Shown: one piece after another, positions 7,262 to 14,914 of the stretch
How the letters are laid out: every line of letters begins with the position of its first letter
Numbering within the stretch: the stretch's first letter is position 1
From: an uncultured Methanobrevibacter sp.
Lineage (GTDB): Archaea > Methanobacteriota > Methanobacteria > Methanobacteriales > Methanobacteriaceae
Assembly: GCA_900317865.1 (NCBI GenBank)
Contig: ONIK01000049.1
Span: forward strand, 1,374 to 21,295
Length of the DNA stretch: 19,922 nt
Direction: 5' to 3'
Program-made: the position numbers and the translations under genes
Notes under the pieces: model-generated
Seen by the model: the letters and a program-made list of their open reading frames with translations, nothing else
What the model was told of the DNA's origin: nothing
The model's database searches: none

Positions 7262-8414
7262 ATGGCAAAAGAAAAAGAACATCTTAACTTAGCATTTATT
7301 GGACACGTTGACCACGGAAAATCCACTTTAGTTGGACACTTATTATTAAAAGCTGGCTATCGATTTAGCTCACCAAAAATTCTCCACCAAAAAATACGAT
7401 TACACTGTAGTAGACTGCCCAGGACACAGAGACTTCGTTAAAAACATGATCACTGGTGCTTCCCAAGCAGATGCAGGTGTATTAGTTGTTGCAGCTGACG
7501 ATGGTGTCATGCCACAAACTAAAGAACACGTGTTCTTATCAAAAACTTTAGGTATTAACCAATTAATCGTAGCTATTAACAAAATTGATTTAGTAGATTA
7601 CAGTGAAGACAAATACAACGAATTAAAAGAAGAAGTATCAAACTTAATTAAAACCGTAGGTTTCAACCCTGCAGAAGTACCTTTCATCCCATTATCTGCA
7701 TTTGAAGGGGACAACATTAAAGAAGCAAGTCCTAACACTCCTTGGTACAAAGGTGACTCATTAATTGATGCATTAGACAAATTAACTCCACCTGAAAAAC
7801 CTACTGACTTACCTTTAAGAATTCCTATTCAAGACGTTTACTCCATTACTGGTGTAGGTACTGTACCTGTAGGAAGAGTTGAAACTGGTGTAATGAAAAA
7901 AGGTGAAAACGTTGTCTTCCAACCTGCTGGAGCTTCCGGAGAAGTTAAATCTATCGAAATGCACCACGAAGTATTTGATGTTGCTGAACCTGGTGACAAC
8001 ATCGGATTCAACGTAAGAGGTGTAGGTAAAAACGATATCAGAAGAGGAGACGTAGCTGGACACACTGATGCTGCTCCTACTGTAGCAAGAGAATTCAAAG
8101 CACAAATCGTTGTTTTACAACACCCTGGTGTAATCACCGTTGGATACACTCCTGTATTCCACTGTCACACTTCCCAAGTAGCATGTACTTTCTTAGAATT
8201 AATGCAAAAATTAAACCCTGCTACTGGTGCTGTTGACGAAGAAAACCCTGATTTCTTAAAAACTGGTAATGCAGCTATTGTTAAAATCAAACCTACTAAA
8301 CCAATGTGTCTCGAAAACGCAAAAGAAATCCCACAAATGGGTAGATTTGCTATCAGAGATATGGGTCAAACTGTTGCAGCTGGTTTATGTATTGAAATCA
8401 CTGAAAAACAATAA
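7262..8414 (+). pseudogene. tuf: Elongation factor EF-1alpha, interrupted by an out-of-frame deletion in the switch I region
   Basis: EF-1alpha is the GTPase that delivers aminoacyl-tRNA to the ribosome. The ATG 7262 frame reads MAKEKEHLNLAFIGHVDHGK, the P-loop, and then LLLKAG, after which it turns into out-of-frame residues and stops at 7439-7441. The correct frame resumes at IDLAH (7359) and continues through DCPGHRDFVKN, NKIDLV and the rest of domains 2 and 3 to TAA 8412-8414. Between Ala31 and the Ile of TID only four bases remain; the family has about 31 codons there, so about 89 bases are missing. Adding them back gives 413 residues, the usual length. The lost part contains most of switch I, including the ERERGVT segment whose threonine binds Mg2+, so neither piece could work as a GTPase. 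The rest is undamaged. Confidence 0.87.
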
Positions 8415-8426
8415 GTGTGAAAGGTT

Positions 8427-8467
8427 GTGTTTAAGTTTTTAACTTAACACTCTCTTTTCTTTTTTGT
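8427..8467 (+). terminator. Hairpin and T-run after tuf
   Basis: gtg-t-ttaagtt (8427-8437) pairs with aacttaa-cac (8441-8450) around a ttt loop, with one bulged base, and is followed by tctcttttcttttttg. It lies just after the tuf stop and before the rpsJ binding site (ggggg, 8472-8476). Confidence 0.55.
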
Positions 8468-8483
8468 ATTTTGGGGGCTAATA

Positions 8484-8792
8484 ATGAATCAAGCAAGAAT
8501 TAAACTCACAGGAACAGATCCTGAAAAATTAGCATATGTCTGTGATCAACTCAAAAATATTGCTGAAAGAACTGGAGTTGACTTATCAGGTCCTATTCCA
8601 TTACCTACTAAAAAATTAGTAGTACCTACAAGAAAATCACCTGATGGTGAAGGTAAAGCTTCTTGGGAAAAATGGGAACTTAGGATTCACAAACGTTTAG
8701 TCGGTATCGGAGCTGACGAACGTGCTATGAGACAAGTAATGAAAGTAAATGTTCCTGACAATGTAAGTATTGAAATTGAACTTAAAGGATAA
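8484..8792 (+). CDS. rpsJ: 30S ribosomal protein S10
   Basis: S10 belongs to the head of the small subunit. The 102-residue product has the archaeal S10 start MNQARIKLTGTDPEKL, the GPIPLPTK loop (residues about 36-43) and the IHKRLVGI segment (about 68-75), with normal length. The ATG is preceded by gggggctaata. Its position after tuf is the conserved archaeal order. A tRNA-Ser gene follows 44 bases downstream, probably on the same transcript. Confidence 0.96.
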   Translation: MNQARIKLTGTDPEKLAYVCDQLKNIAERTGVDLSGPIPLPTKKLVVPTRKSPDGEGKASWEKWELRIHKRLVGIGADERAMRQVMKVNVPDNVSIEIELKG

Positions 8793-8836
8793 ATATTTAG
8801 ATTTATTCTCTAAATATTTCCTTGTTATATTCTAAT

Positions 8837-8919
8837 GCCGAGGTAGTCTAGTCTGGTAAGGCGCGGGACTTGAAATCCCGTGGAGTTTCTCCTCCTGAGT
8901 TCAAATCTCAGTCTCGGCG
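8837..8919 (+). tRNA. tRNA-Ser, anticodon TGA
   Basis: The acceptor arms gccgagg (8837-8843) and tctcggc (8912-8918) pair, with G8919 as the discriminator base expected for serine. The anticodon stem cgggа/tcccg (8864-8868 and 8876-8880) encloses loop cttgaaa, giving anticodon TGA at 8871-8873, which reads UCA and other UCN codons. A long variable arm (about 8881-8897), the mark of tRNA-Ser, precedes the T-arm gagttcaaatctc. No CCA is encoded. T-rich sequence just downstream probably ends the transcript. Confidence 0.95.
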
Positions 8920-8947
8920 CTTCTTATTTTTTTTAAAATTATTTTTT

Positions 8948-9745
8948 TTAATCAAATATCTTTTCTAATTTTTCATCAAATTCATCCAAATTAGAAACTG
9001 TATCTTTTTTATTTAATTCTTTGATGACTGGTCGTTTAATCATTATTAAGGATATATTCTTTTGATTTGCAGCTTCGATTTTTTCAACAACTCCGCCTAT
9101 TTCACCGCTTTCTTTTGTTATCATGACACTTGCATCATATTTTTCAATTAAATCAATGTTTTCTTTTAAGCTGGCGGCACCTTTCATTGGAATGATATGG
9201 TCATTTGAAATGCCTAATTTTTCACATTTTTCAATTGATTTTGGAACTTTAAGAATGCGCGGATAAAACCTGTCCTTTGAAACATTTTTTAAAATGTCTT
9301 CCATAGTATTTGCACCTGCAAAGTGGAGCACATTGCCTTCAGGTATTTGTCTGGCTATTATTTCTCCTGCATCTTCAAAGGATTTTGCATATATGATTTG
9401 TGTTGTATCTATATCCTTGAAATTAAGTGGAGGCCTTTCAAAACGGATATATGCTATTTCACATATTTTAGAAAGACTTGCACTTGTTTGTGTGATGTGT
9501 TCGGCAAATGGGTGGGTTGCATCAATAAGTAAATCAAAGTCAGAATTATTGATTATTTCAATAAATTCATCTTTTAGAATTCGTCTTGAAATTGTATCGT
9601 CACTACCGGCTTCAAGAGCTAACTTTGATCCATATTCTGTTGTTGTAGTTGTTAGAATATATGTATCGTAATTCTTTTTCAGATGTTTAATTATTTCTGT
9701 GGAGTCTTTTGTTCCTCCTAATAACAATATATTCAATTTTCTCAT
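8948..9745 (-). CDS. cbiJ: Cobalt-precorrin-6A reductase CbiJ
   Basis: CbiJ reduces the macrocycle of cobalt-precorrin-6A with NAD(P)H in the anaerobic (early cobalt insertion) cobamide pathway; methanogens need the product for corrinoid methyltransferases. The 265-residue product has an N-terminal nucleotide-binding motif (LLLGGTKDSTEI, residues 6-17), the DATHPFAEHIT segment (about 76-86) characteristic of the CobK/CbiJ family, and R-x-E-R-P-P after it, with the usual length. Its ATG overlaps the TGA of the upstream ATPase gene by ATGA, so the two are probably translationally coupled. The other cobalamin genes are not in this window, and the pairing with an ion pump is not an obvious functional link. 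Confidence 0.9.
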   Translation of the reverse strand: MRKLNILLLGGTKDSTEIIKHLKKNYDTYILTTTTTEYGSKLALEAGSDDTISRRILKDEFIEIINNSDFDLLIDATHPFAEHITQTSASLSKICEIAYIRFERPPLNFKDIDTTQIIYAKSFEDAGEIIARQIPEGNVLHFAGANTMEDILKNVSKDRFYPRILKVPKSIEKCEKLGISNDHIIPMKGAASLKENIDLIEKYDASVMITKESGEIGGVVEKIEAANQKNISLIMIKRPVIKELNKKDTVSNLDEFDEKLEKIFD

Positions 9746-12177
9746 TTTATCATTCTATTCATTATTTTTTCAACAATTATTATTGTAGATGCAGTAATTA
9801 CAATCATAATCCAGTCAGCAATTCCAATGGCTGTTGTTTTAAATATTATTTGCAGTTGCGGAATGTATATTATCAATATCTGCAACAATAATGAAAGCAC
9901 TATTCCCAAATAGAGATATTTGCTTGATTCTTCGGAGTCTGATTTACAGTTCAATGCATTAAATAACTGATAAATTACAAATAATGTAAATGCAACAGTC
10001 ATCGCTTTGGTCTGTGTTGATATCTGTGTTTGGTATAGGAATACTCCTGTTGTACCTATTGCCATTACTAATCCGGAAATCAGTATTCTTGTGAGAACTT
10101 TTTTATTTAAAATGTCTCCGGTTTCCGGTTTTCTTTTCATAATGTTTTTTTCAGCGCCTTCCATTCCCAATGTTTGTGCTGGGGGTCCGTCCATTACTAT
10201 ATTAATCCATAATAATTGGACTGGAGTAAATGGAATTGGTAAATTTAATAAACTTGTACCGATTATTGTTAAAATTGCACCTATGTTGGTTGATACTTGG
10301 AATTTAACAAATCGTTTGATATTATCATAGATTTTTCTTCCTTCTTCAACTGCTTTAACTATTGTTGCAAAATTATTGTCTTCAATAATCATATCTGCAG
10401 CTTCTTGTGCAACTTCAGTACCGTTACCCATGGCCACACCAATGGAAGCTTTTTTAAGTGCAGGAGCATCATTTACACCATCACCGGTCATTGAAACAAT
10501 ATGTCCTTTCCTTTTTAATGTTTCTACGATTCTCATTTTTTGTGTTGGTTTTACTCTTGCATAAACTTCAATATCTTCCACTATTTCCATATATTCTTCA
10601 TCACTTAACTTTTCAAGTTCACTTCCGGTTATTACTTTTCCTGTAGTTAATATGTTAAGTTCGCTAGCTATTGCCTTAGCGGTTATTTCATAATCTCCTG
10701 TAATCATTACAACTTTTATTCCGGCATTTTGACATTCTTTTACTGCTTTTTCAGCTTCTTTTTTAGGGGGGTCAATTATTCCAACAAGTCCAGTAAATAT
10801 CAGATTTTCTTCATCATCCAGACTATCTTTTGTTTTGTATGCAAATCCGATTACCCTCAAAGCATCATTTGCCATTTCCCCTGTCTTTTTCAATACCATT
10901 TCCTTAATTTCTGGTGTGATTATTTTGATATTTCCGTTGTCATCTATATATTTGCTTTTATTTAAAATGATTTCTGGAGCACCTTTAGATAATATTATAT
11001 TATTTTCTTCACTACATGTATATTCACAGCTCATCATTTTACGATTACTGTCAAGTGGAATTTCATTAACTCTCTTATAACTGCCATAATCGTCTGAAGC
11101 ATTATTGAAATACTTTAAAATAGCTCCGTCTGTAGGATCACCTATGATTTCATCATTGTTTATAACTGCATTATTGCATAAAACTCCAATCAATGAAGTT
11201 TTGTTTTCGTTAAAAAAGTAACTTTCTCGAACAGTCATTTTGTTTTCAGTTAATGTTCCAGTTTTATCGCTGCAGATAACGGTACATGATCCGAGAGTTT
11301 CAACAGAAAGTAATCTTTTAACAATAGCATTTGATTTTGCCATTTGTTGCATTCCCAATGCTAATGTTAATGTTAATACTGCAGGCAATCCTTCAGGTAC
11401 GGCAGCAACAGCAAGTGAAACTGCAGTCATAAATGTCTCTACAATAGGTATTCCTTTTGATAATTCTAAAATAAAAACAAAAACACATACTATAATTGAT
11501 ATGAATGATAATACTTTTCCAAGTTTTGATACTTTGTTTTGAAGAGGAGTATCTTCGCTTTCTTCCTGAACCATTCCTGCAATTTCACCGATTGCGGTTT
11601 CCATTCCAATTTTTGTTACTACTCCTTCTGCATTTCCGGAAATTATGTTTGAGTCCATATGAACTTCATCATCAATATCTTTGGATGCAGGTTCTGATTC
11701 ACCGGTTAAAAATGATTCGTCAACTTTTAAATCGTTTGATTCAATTAATATCAAATCTGCAGGTACTTTGTCTCCTTCCTCTAAAATAACGATATCTCCG
11801 ATTGTCAAATATTTGGATTCGATTTTTTGTATTTTGGAGTTTCTTCTGACAATACTTTCCTGTGTAGTAAAGCTTTTCAGCATTTCCACAGCTTTTTGTG
11901 AACGGTATTCCTGAATAAATCCCAATATCGCATTCAATAGTATTGCCAGCAATATTACTGCTGAGTCAATTATGTCTCCTACTGCATAAGCTGCTATTGA
12001 AGCAACAAATAAAAGGCCATTTAAAACATCAATAAACTGCTCTAGAAATAATTTTATGAGACTTTTGGGTTTTTTTTCTTCAAGTTCGTTTAATCCGTAT
12101 TTGGATTGTCTTTTTTGAACTTCACTTTCGGATAACCCTTCAGCTGATGTTTGAAATTTAGATAATATATCACTCAT
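9742..12177 (-). CDS. P-type cation ATPase, PMR1-like (probably Ca2+, possibly Mn2+)
   Basis: This 811-residue membrane pump has the full P-type layout: an N-terminal cation-ATPase domain (residues 1-60), helices M1-M2, an actuator domain with LTGES (about 157-161), M4 with PEGLPA (about 261-266), the phosphorylated aspartate in CSDKTGTLT (about 302-310), the KGAPE nucleotide-binding motif, MITGD, and the hinge MTGDGVNDAPAL, then M5-M10. M6 reads NIVMDGPPAQTLGME, closer to the secretory-pathway Ca2+/Mn2+ pumps (PMR1) than to SERCA. It therefore probably exports divalent cations, using one ATP per cycle. Its ATG directly abuts the TAA of the UPF0146 gene and its stop overlaps cbiJ, so the three form one operon. 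The exact ion cannot be fixed from sequence alone. Confidence 0.9.
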   Translation of the reverse strand: MSDILSKFQTSAEGLSESEVQKRQSKYGLNELEEKKPKSLIKLFLEQFIDVLNGLLFVASIAAYAVGDIIDSAVILLAILLNAILGFIQEYRSQKAVEMLKSFTTQESIVRRNSKIQKIESKYLTIGDIVILEEGDKVPADLILIESNDLKVDESFLTGESEPASKDIDDEVHMDSNIISGNAEGVVTKIGMETAIGEIAGMVQEESEDTPLQNKVSKLGKVLSFISIIVCVFVFILELSKGIPIVETFMTAVSLAVAAVPEGLPAVLTLTLALGMQQMAKSNAIVKRLLSVETLGSCTVICSDKTGTLTENKMTVRESYFFNENKTSLIGVLCNNAVINNDEIIGDPTDGAILKYFNNASDDYGSYKRVNEIPLDSNRKMMSCEYTCSEENNIILSKGAPEIILNKSKYIDDNGNIKIITPEIKEMVLKKTGEMANDALRVIGFAYKTKDSLDDEENLIFTGLVGIIDPPKKEAEKAVKECQNAGIKVVMITGDYEITAKAIASELNILTTGKVITGSELEKLSDEEYMEIVEDIEVYARVKPTQKMRIVETLKRKGHIVSMTGDGVNDAPALKKASIGVAMGNGTEVAQEAADMIIEDNNFATIVKAVEEGRKIYDNIKRFVKFQVSTNIGAILTIIGTSLLNLPIPFTPVQLLWINIVMDGPPAQTLGMEGAEKNIMKRKPETGDILNKKVLTRILISGLVMAIGTTGVFLYQTQISTQTKAMTVAFTLFVIYQLFNALNCKSDSEESSKYLYLGIVLSLLLQILIIYIPQLQIIFKTTAIGIADWIMIVITASTIIIVEKIMNRMIK

Positions 12178-12570
12178 TTACACACCTAATGTATAAAAAC
12201 TTGCTTTATTGTAATTTTTCAATTTTAATTTTACTCTTCTTGAATTTACGTCTTCATTGAATAAGGGTTTTATTATTAATTTTGTATTGGTTTTTAATGC
12301 TAAATCAATTATATATGGCTGCAATTCACTTGGAGGTCTAATGGAATAAATAATATCTAAATTTTCGTATAATTTTAAATTGGGATTTGTAATGTCGTCT
12401 TTGATTACATCACAATCTCCTGGAGAAATGTCCGTTTTTATTATGTCGACATTTTCCTGTTTATTTAGATAATCATAAACTTGTGTGAACTTGCCTATTG
12501 CTACTTCACATATTCTGGTTGGATTTTTATCGCATTGTAATAAAATATATTCTGCAAAATTTTGCCACAT
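12178..12570 (-). CDS. UPF0146 family protein
   Basis: The 130-residue product fits the archaeal UPF0146 family: a Rossmann-like start (RICEVAIGKFTQVYDYL, residues about 18-34), a TDISP segment (about 46-50), then D-D-I-T-NPNL, IIYSIRPPSELQ (about 74-85) and LIIKPLFNE. The fold resembles SAM-dependent methyltransferases, but the usual glycine-rich loop is reduced here and no activity is established. It is the first gene of the minus-strand operon; the ATPase start codon follows its stop with no gap. No Shine-Dalgarno sequence precedes its ATG, which fits a leaderless transcript from the TATA-like site 21 bases upstream. Confidence 0.85.
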   Translation of the reverse strand: MWQNFAEYILLQCDKNPTRICEVAIGKFTQVYDYLNKQENVDIIKTDISPGDCDVIKDDITNPNLKLYENLDIIYSIRPPSELQPYIIDLALKTNTKLIIKPLFNEDVNSRRVKLKLKNYNKASFYTLGV

Positions 12571-12591
12571 TTAATCTAAACCTAAACTTTC

Positions 12592-12600
12592 AATTTATTT
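12592..12600 (-). promoter_or_regulatory. TATA-like promoter of the UPF0146-ATPase-cbiJ operon
   Basis: On the minus strand aaataaatt is centred about 26 bases before the ATG at 12570, the spacing at which archaeal transcription would start at the start codon itself. No ribosome binding site lies between them, so a leaderless mRNA is likely. Confidence 0.4.
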
Positions 12601-12604
12601 TTGC

Positions 12605-12706
12605 AATGTGTCTCTTTTCAGATGTGATTAATCTTGAAAATACAAATGCTGGATGAATTTTGATTCTTAAAAAATTCACATTTGAATCTGTTGGTGAAGA
12701 CACATT
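12605..12706. repeat. Long imperfect inverted repeat in the divergent intergenic region
   Basis: The intergenic stretch 12571-12838 contains nested complementary arms in consistent order: aatgtgtct (12605-12613) with agacacatt (12698-12706), cagat (12619-12623) with atctg (12686-12690), gtga (12624-12627) with tcac (12676-12679), aatc (12630-12633) with gatt (12662-12665), and aaaat (12637-12641) with atttt (12657-12661), around a 15-base loop. As RNA this would be a long bulged hairpin. It could be a decayed miniature transposon, an RNA gene or part of an untranslated region. An open frame without an ATG (12590-12745, minus) runs through it. Confidence 0.5.
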
Positions 12707-12838
12707 TAAAAAGTCTTGTAATAACTTAATAAGGATATAGCCTATTTACCTTAAATCTATTTTCTTTTTTTTACTATTTATTATTATATTTTTTTAGAAA
12801 AATGTTAAATAGTAATTTCAATTATATAATTTATTTGG

Positions 12839-13282
12839 ATGATAATTCGTGAGTTTAGACCTGGGGATTTAAAAAGAGTTTTTGAAATTGAGAACATGTC
12901 TTTTGACCAGTCATATGGAATTAACATGTTTAAAAGTTTGTATGATATGGGAACCGGATTTTTGGTGGCTGAAGATGAAGGATATGTTATCGGTTATATT
13001 ATTTTTTGGATAAAATATGAAAATCAGGGCCATATTATCTCTCTTGCAGTGGATAAAAATTATCGAAGGCAAAAGGCAGGAACCCGTTTATTATCAAAGG
13101 CTATTCAGGTTTTAATGTTTTTTGATATAGCTAATATCTATTTGGAAGTCAATGAAAATAACTGTGGAGCATATAAATTCTATAAGGGATTTAATTTTAA
13201 GGTAGATCGGATTGTTCCGAATTATTATGATGGCGGTGATGGGGCTATAGTAATGTATCTGCCAATTATACGTTCGGGTTAG
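12839..13282 (+). CDS. rimI: RimI-like N-acetyltransferase (GNAT family)
   Basis: The 147-residue product is a single GNAT domain of the archaeal RimI/Ard1 type, which acetylates protein N-termini with acetyl-CoA. It shows MIIREFRPGDLKRVFEIE at the start, the GYIIFWI strand (residues about 47-53), HIISLAVDKNYRR (about 61-73) leading to the acetyl-CoA loop, and the C-terminal N-C-GAYKFYKGFNF segment. The loop reads RRQKAG where most relatives have R-R-x-G-x-G, so one glycine is replaced by Lys while the second is kept. ATG 12839 has no clear Shine-Dalgarno sequence; TATA-like DNA lies at about 12803-12829, so the mRNA is probably leaderless or nearly so. The gene ends 17 bases inside the convergent zinc-ribbon gene. 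The substrate is unknown. Confidence 0.87.
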   Translation: MIIREFRPGDLKRVFEIENMSFDQSYGINMFKSLYDMGTGFLVAEDEGYVIGYIIFWIKYENQGHIISLAVDKNYRRQKAGTRLLSKAIQVLMFFDIANIYLEVNENNCGAYKFYKGFNFKVDRIVPNYYDGGDGAIVMYLPIIRSG

Positions 13283-13781
13283 TTAAATTGGCAAAATTCA
13301 TTTTGCTGTATTGTATTAAAGTTTCTTGATTAATTACTCCAGTTAAAATTAAGACTAACAGTAAAACCAAGTAGAAGATGAATATTGCAAGCTGGACACG
13401 TCCATGTTTTTTTGCAACAGGATCTTTTCTGGTTATAAGATAAATTGCAATGATAAGACCCAGTAGTCCGCCTAAAATTGAGAAAATATATCCTAACACT
13501 ATTAATAATTTTGTGGTTGCTGAAGTAGGTTTGCTTTCGCCGCTGTCTACAACTTTTTTCTGGATAATAATCGGACCAAATGTTGCATCAGGGTTTTGTT
13601 TAAAAATTAAAGGACTTCCACATTTCACACAAAACTCAGCTTCTTCGGGATTTTCATAAAAGCACAATGGGCAAGTATGCGGAGTTTTTTCTAAAGTTGG
13701 ATATTCATATCCGCATTTTATACAAAATCCATATTGATCATCACCAGCTGTGTGGCATTGGGGACATCTTCTTACAACCAT
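13266..13781 (-). CDS. Membrane protein with two N-terminal zinc ribbons
   Basis: This 171-residue protein has two zinc ribbons at its N-terminus: C6-x2-C9 with C20-x2-C23, and C37-x2-C40 with C51-x2-C54. A polar linker (about 60-90) leads to two hydrophobic helices (about 90-115 and 130-153) separated by a basic loop (RKDPVAKKHGR), which suggests a cytoplasmic zinc-binding head on a membrane hairpin. Such proteins are common in Methanobacteriales and have no assigned function. Its 3' end overlaps the convergent rimI by 17 bases. The start is ATG 13781 with an agtgat-type binding site just upstream; it diverges from the next gene. Confidence 0.75.
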   Translation of the reverse strand: MVVRRCPQCHTAGDDQYGFCIKCGYEYPTLEKTPHTCPLCFYENPEEAEFCVKCGSPLIFKQNPDATFGPIIIQKKVVDSGESKPTSATTKLLIVLGYIFSILGGLLGLIIAIYLITRKDPVAKKHGRVQLAIFIFYLVLLLVLILTGVINQETLIQYSKMNFANLTNPNV

Positions 13782-13823
13782 GTTATCACTTATTAAAATT
13801 TAGTCAATCCATTTATTTAAAAG

Positions 13824-13839
13824 TATTTGTTCACAAATA
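13824..13839. promoter_or_regulatory. Short palindrome in a shared divergent promoter region
   Basis: tatttg and caaata (13824-13829 and 13834-13839) are exact complements around ttca, roughly midway between the zinc-ribbon gene on the minus strand and the unrecognised gene on the plus strand. A TATA-like atttatttaa (13811-13820) lies beside it. It could be an operator acting on both genes; this is inference from position only. Confidence 0.3.
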
Positions 13840-13873
13840 TATTATCACTAATCAATAAGTGGATGTGCGAATA

Positions 13874-14830
13874 ATGCTTGAAAAAATAGAAATTACACAA
13901 AGATTCAATTTTAAAAAATTAAACAAGCATTATGAATGTTTTATAATTGACCTAACTAGGGGTTATGCTTATTTTAATATTAATGAAATGATTTATCCCG
14001 ATCAGTTTTTTGAAACAAGCTATTCTTCCTGGACTCCAATTCTTAATGATTTAAAAACTCGTGTTTCCAGTAAAATCTATAATTTGAATGAAAACTCAGT
14101 TGAAAAGTTTAGAAGTGATTTCGATAAATTAGATTTATTTGGGGATTTTGAATCTGAAAGCTTTTCATATTTTGAAAAACTGGAAAGTATTTACTCATGT
14201 AATATCAACTTATATTATACTGACAATTATCAGGAATTCTGTATTAAAAATGATTTTCCAAAAGATTGGCTAATCTTTGCTGAATTATTATTTAAATTAT
14301 TTAATTTTGATGTTTTAAATACAGGTAATCTTGAAAAAATAGTGACTAATTTATTTTTCAATATTCAACGTGATGGAGTATATGATAAGAAAAATAATAA
14401 ATTAAAATTAACATCACTGGAGTTTGGGCATTATAAAGTATTTCCATACGATACGCCTCATCCAAGCATTATTGTTGATGTTGAAAATAATGAAATTACA
14501 GGTTATTTTGAAAAAAAGGATGCTGACTTTGATATTTTTTTTAATCTTTTAGAAAAATATGGTGTTTATGAATGGATTTTCGAGGATTATCAGAACAAAT
14601 CTAAAAACCATGATTCTCCGGTTTTGGATGGCTATGACTGGTATTTGGAACTGATATTTGATGATTCGATTGTTTGGAATATTTTGGGCCATAATGAGTA
14701 TCCGGATACATATTTATGTCTTGCTCGTGAGATTATGAAGTTAACCAATTTGGATTTGCTTGAGCTTGAAACAATTCCTGATGAGGAAAAAGAACTCCTT
14801 ATTTCATATGGAAAAATGAAATTATCTTAA
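13874..14830 (+). CDS. Unrecognised soluble protein, about 318 residues
   Basis: I do not recognise this family with confidence. Counted from ATG 13874 (MLEKIEITQ) it has 318 residues; an in-frame GTG at 13859 would add five, but neither start has a strong binding site, so the ATG is a preference. It has no signal peptide or membrane helix, is acidic, and is rich in aromatic residues. The C-terminal part, about residues 245-295, has the shape D-G-Y-D-W-Y-L-E-L-I-F-D-D then W-N-I-L-G-H-N-E-Y-P-D-T-Y, a W-x-L-x-(I/L)-x-(Y/F)-D-D ... G-x-N-x-YP pattern that I associate with uncharacterised bacterial and archaeal proteins. Composition matches the neighbours. It diverges from the zinc-ribbon gene and is followed 84 bases later by aRF1, which has its own promoter-like region. 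Confidence 0.7.
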   Translation: MLEKIEITQRFNFKKLNKHYECFIIDLTRGYAYFNINEMIYPDQFFETSYSSWTPILNDLKTRVSSKIYNLNENSVEKFRSDFDKLDLFGDFESESFSYFEKLESIYSCNINLYYTDNYQEFCIKNDFPKDWLIFAELLFKLFNFDVLNTGNLEKIVTNLFFNIQRDGVYDKKNNKLKLTSLEFGHYKVFPYDTPHPSIIVDVENNEITGYFEKKDADFDIFFNLLEKYGVYEWIFEDYQNKSKNHDSPVLDGYDWYLELIFDDSIVWNILGHNEYPDTYLCLAREIMKLTNLDLLELETIPDEEKELLISYGKMKLS

Positions 14831-14914
14831 AAAATAGCCATTATTTCATTAATTATTTATATCTGTAATAAGATAATTTTATATATTATATTAATTTTAT
14901 TATAGGGGATAATT

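Noticed and set aside
7815..8149. Open frames on the minus strand across tuf.
   Set aside because: They mirror the strong codon bias of EF-1alpha on the other strand; none has a binding site or resembles a protein.
4979..8414. The frame breaks in EF-2 and EF-1alpha as inteins, introns or programmed frameshift sites.
   Set aside because: Conserved coding sequence is missing, not interrupted by an insert. No splice motif, slippery sequence or bulge-helix-bulge structure is visible, and frameshifting could not restore the lost residues.
9294..11914. Several plus-strand open frames opposite cbiJ and the ATPase.
   Set aside because: They are antisense to well-supported genes and are low-complexity Phe/Ser/Ile translations.
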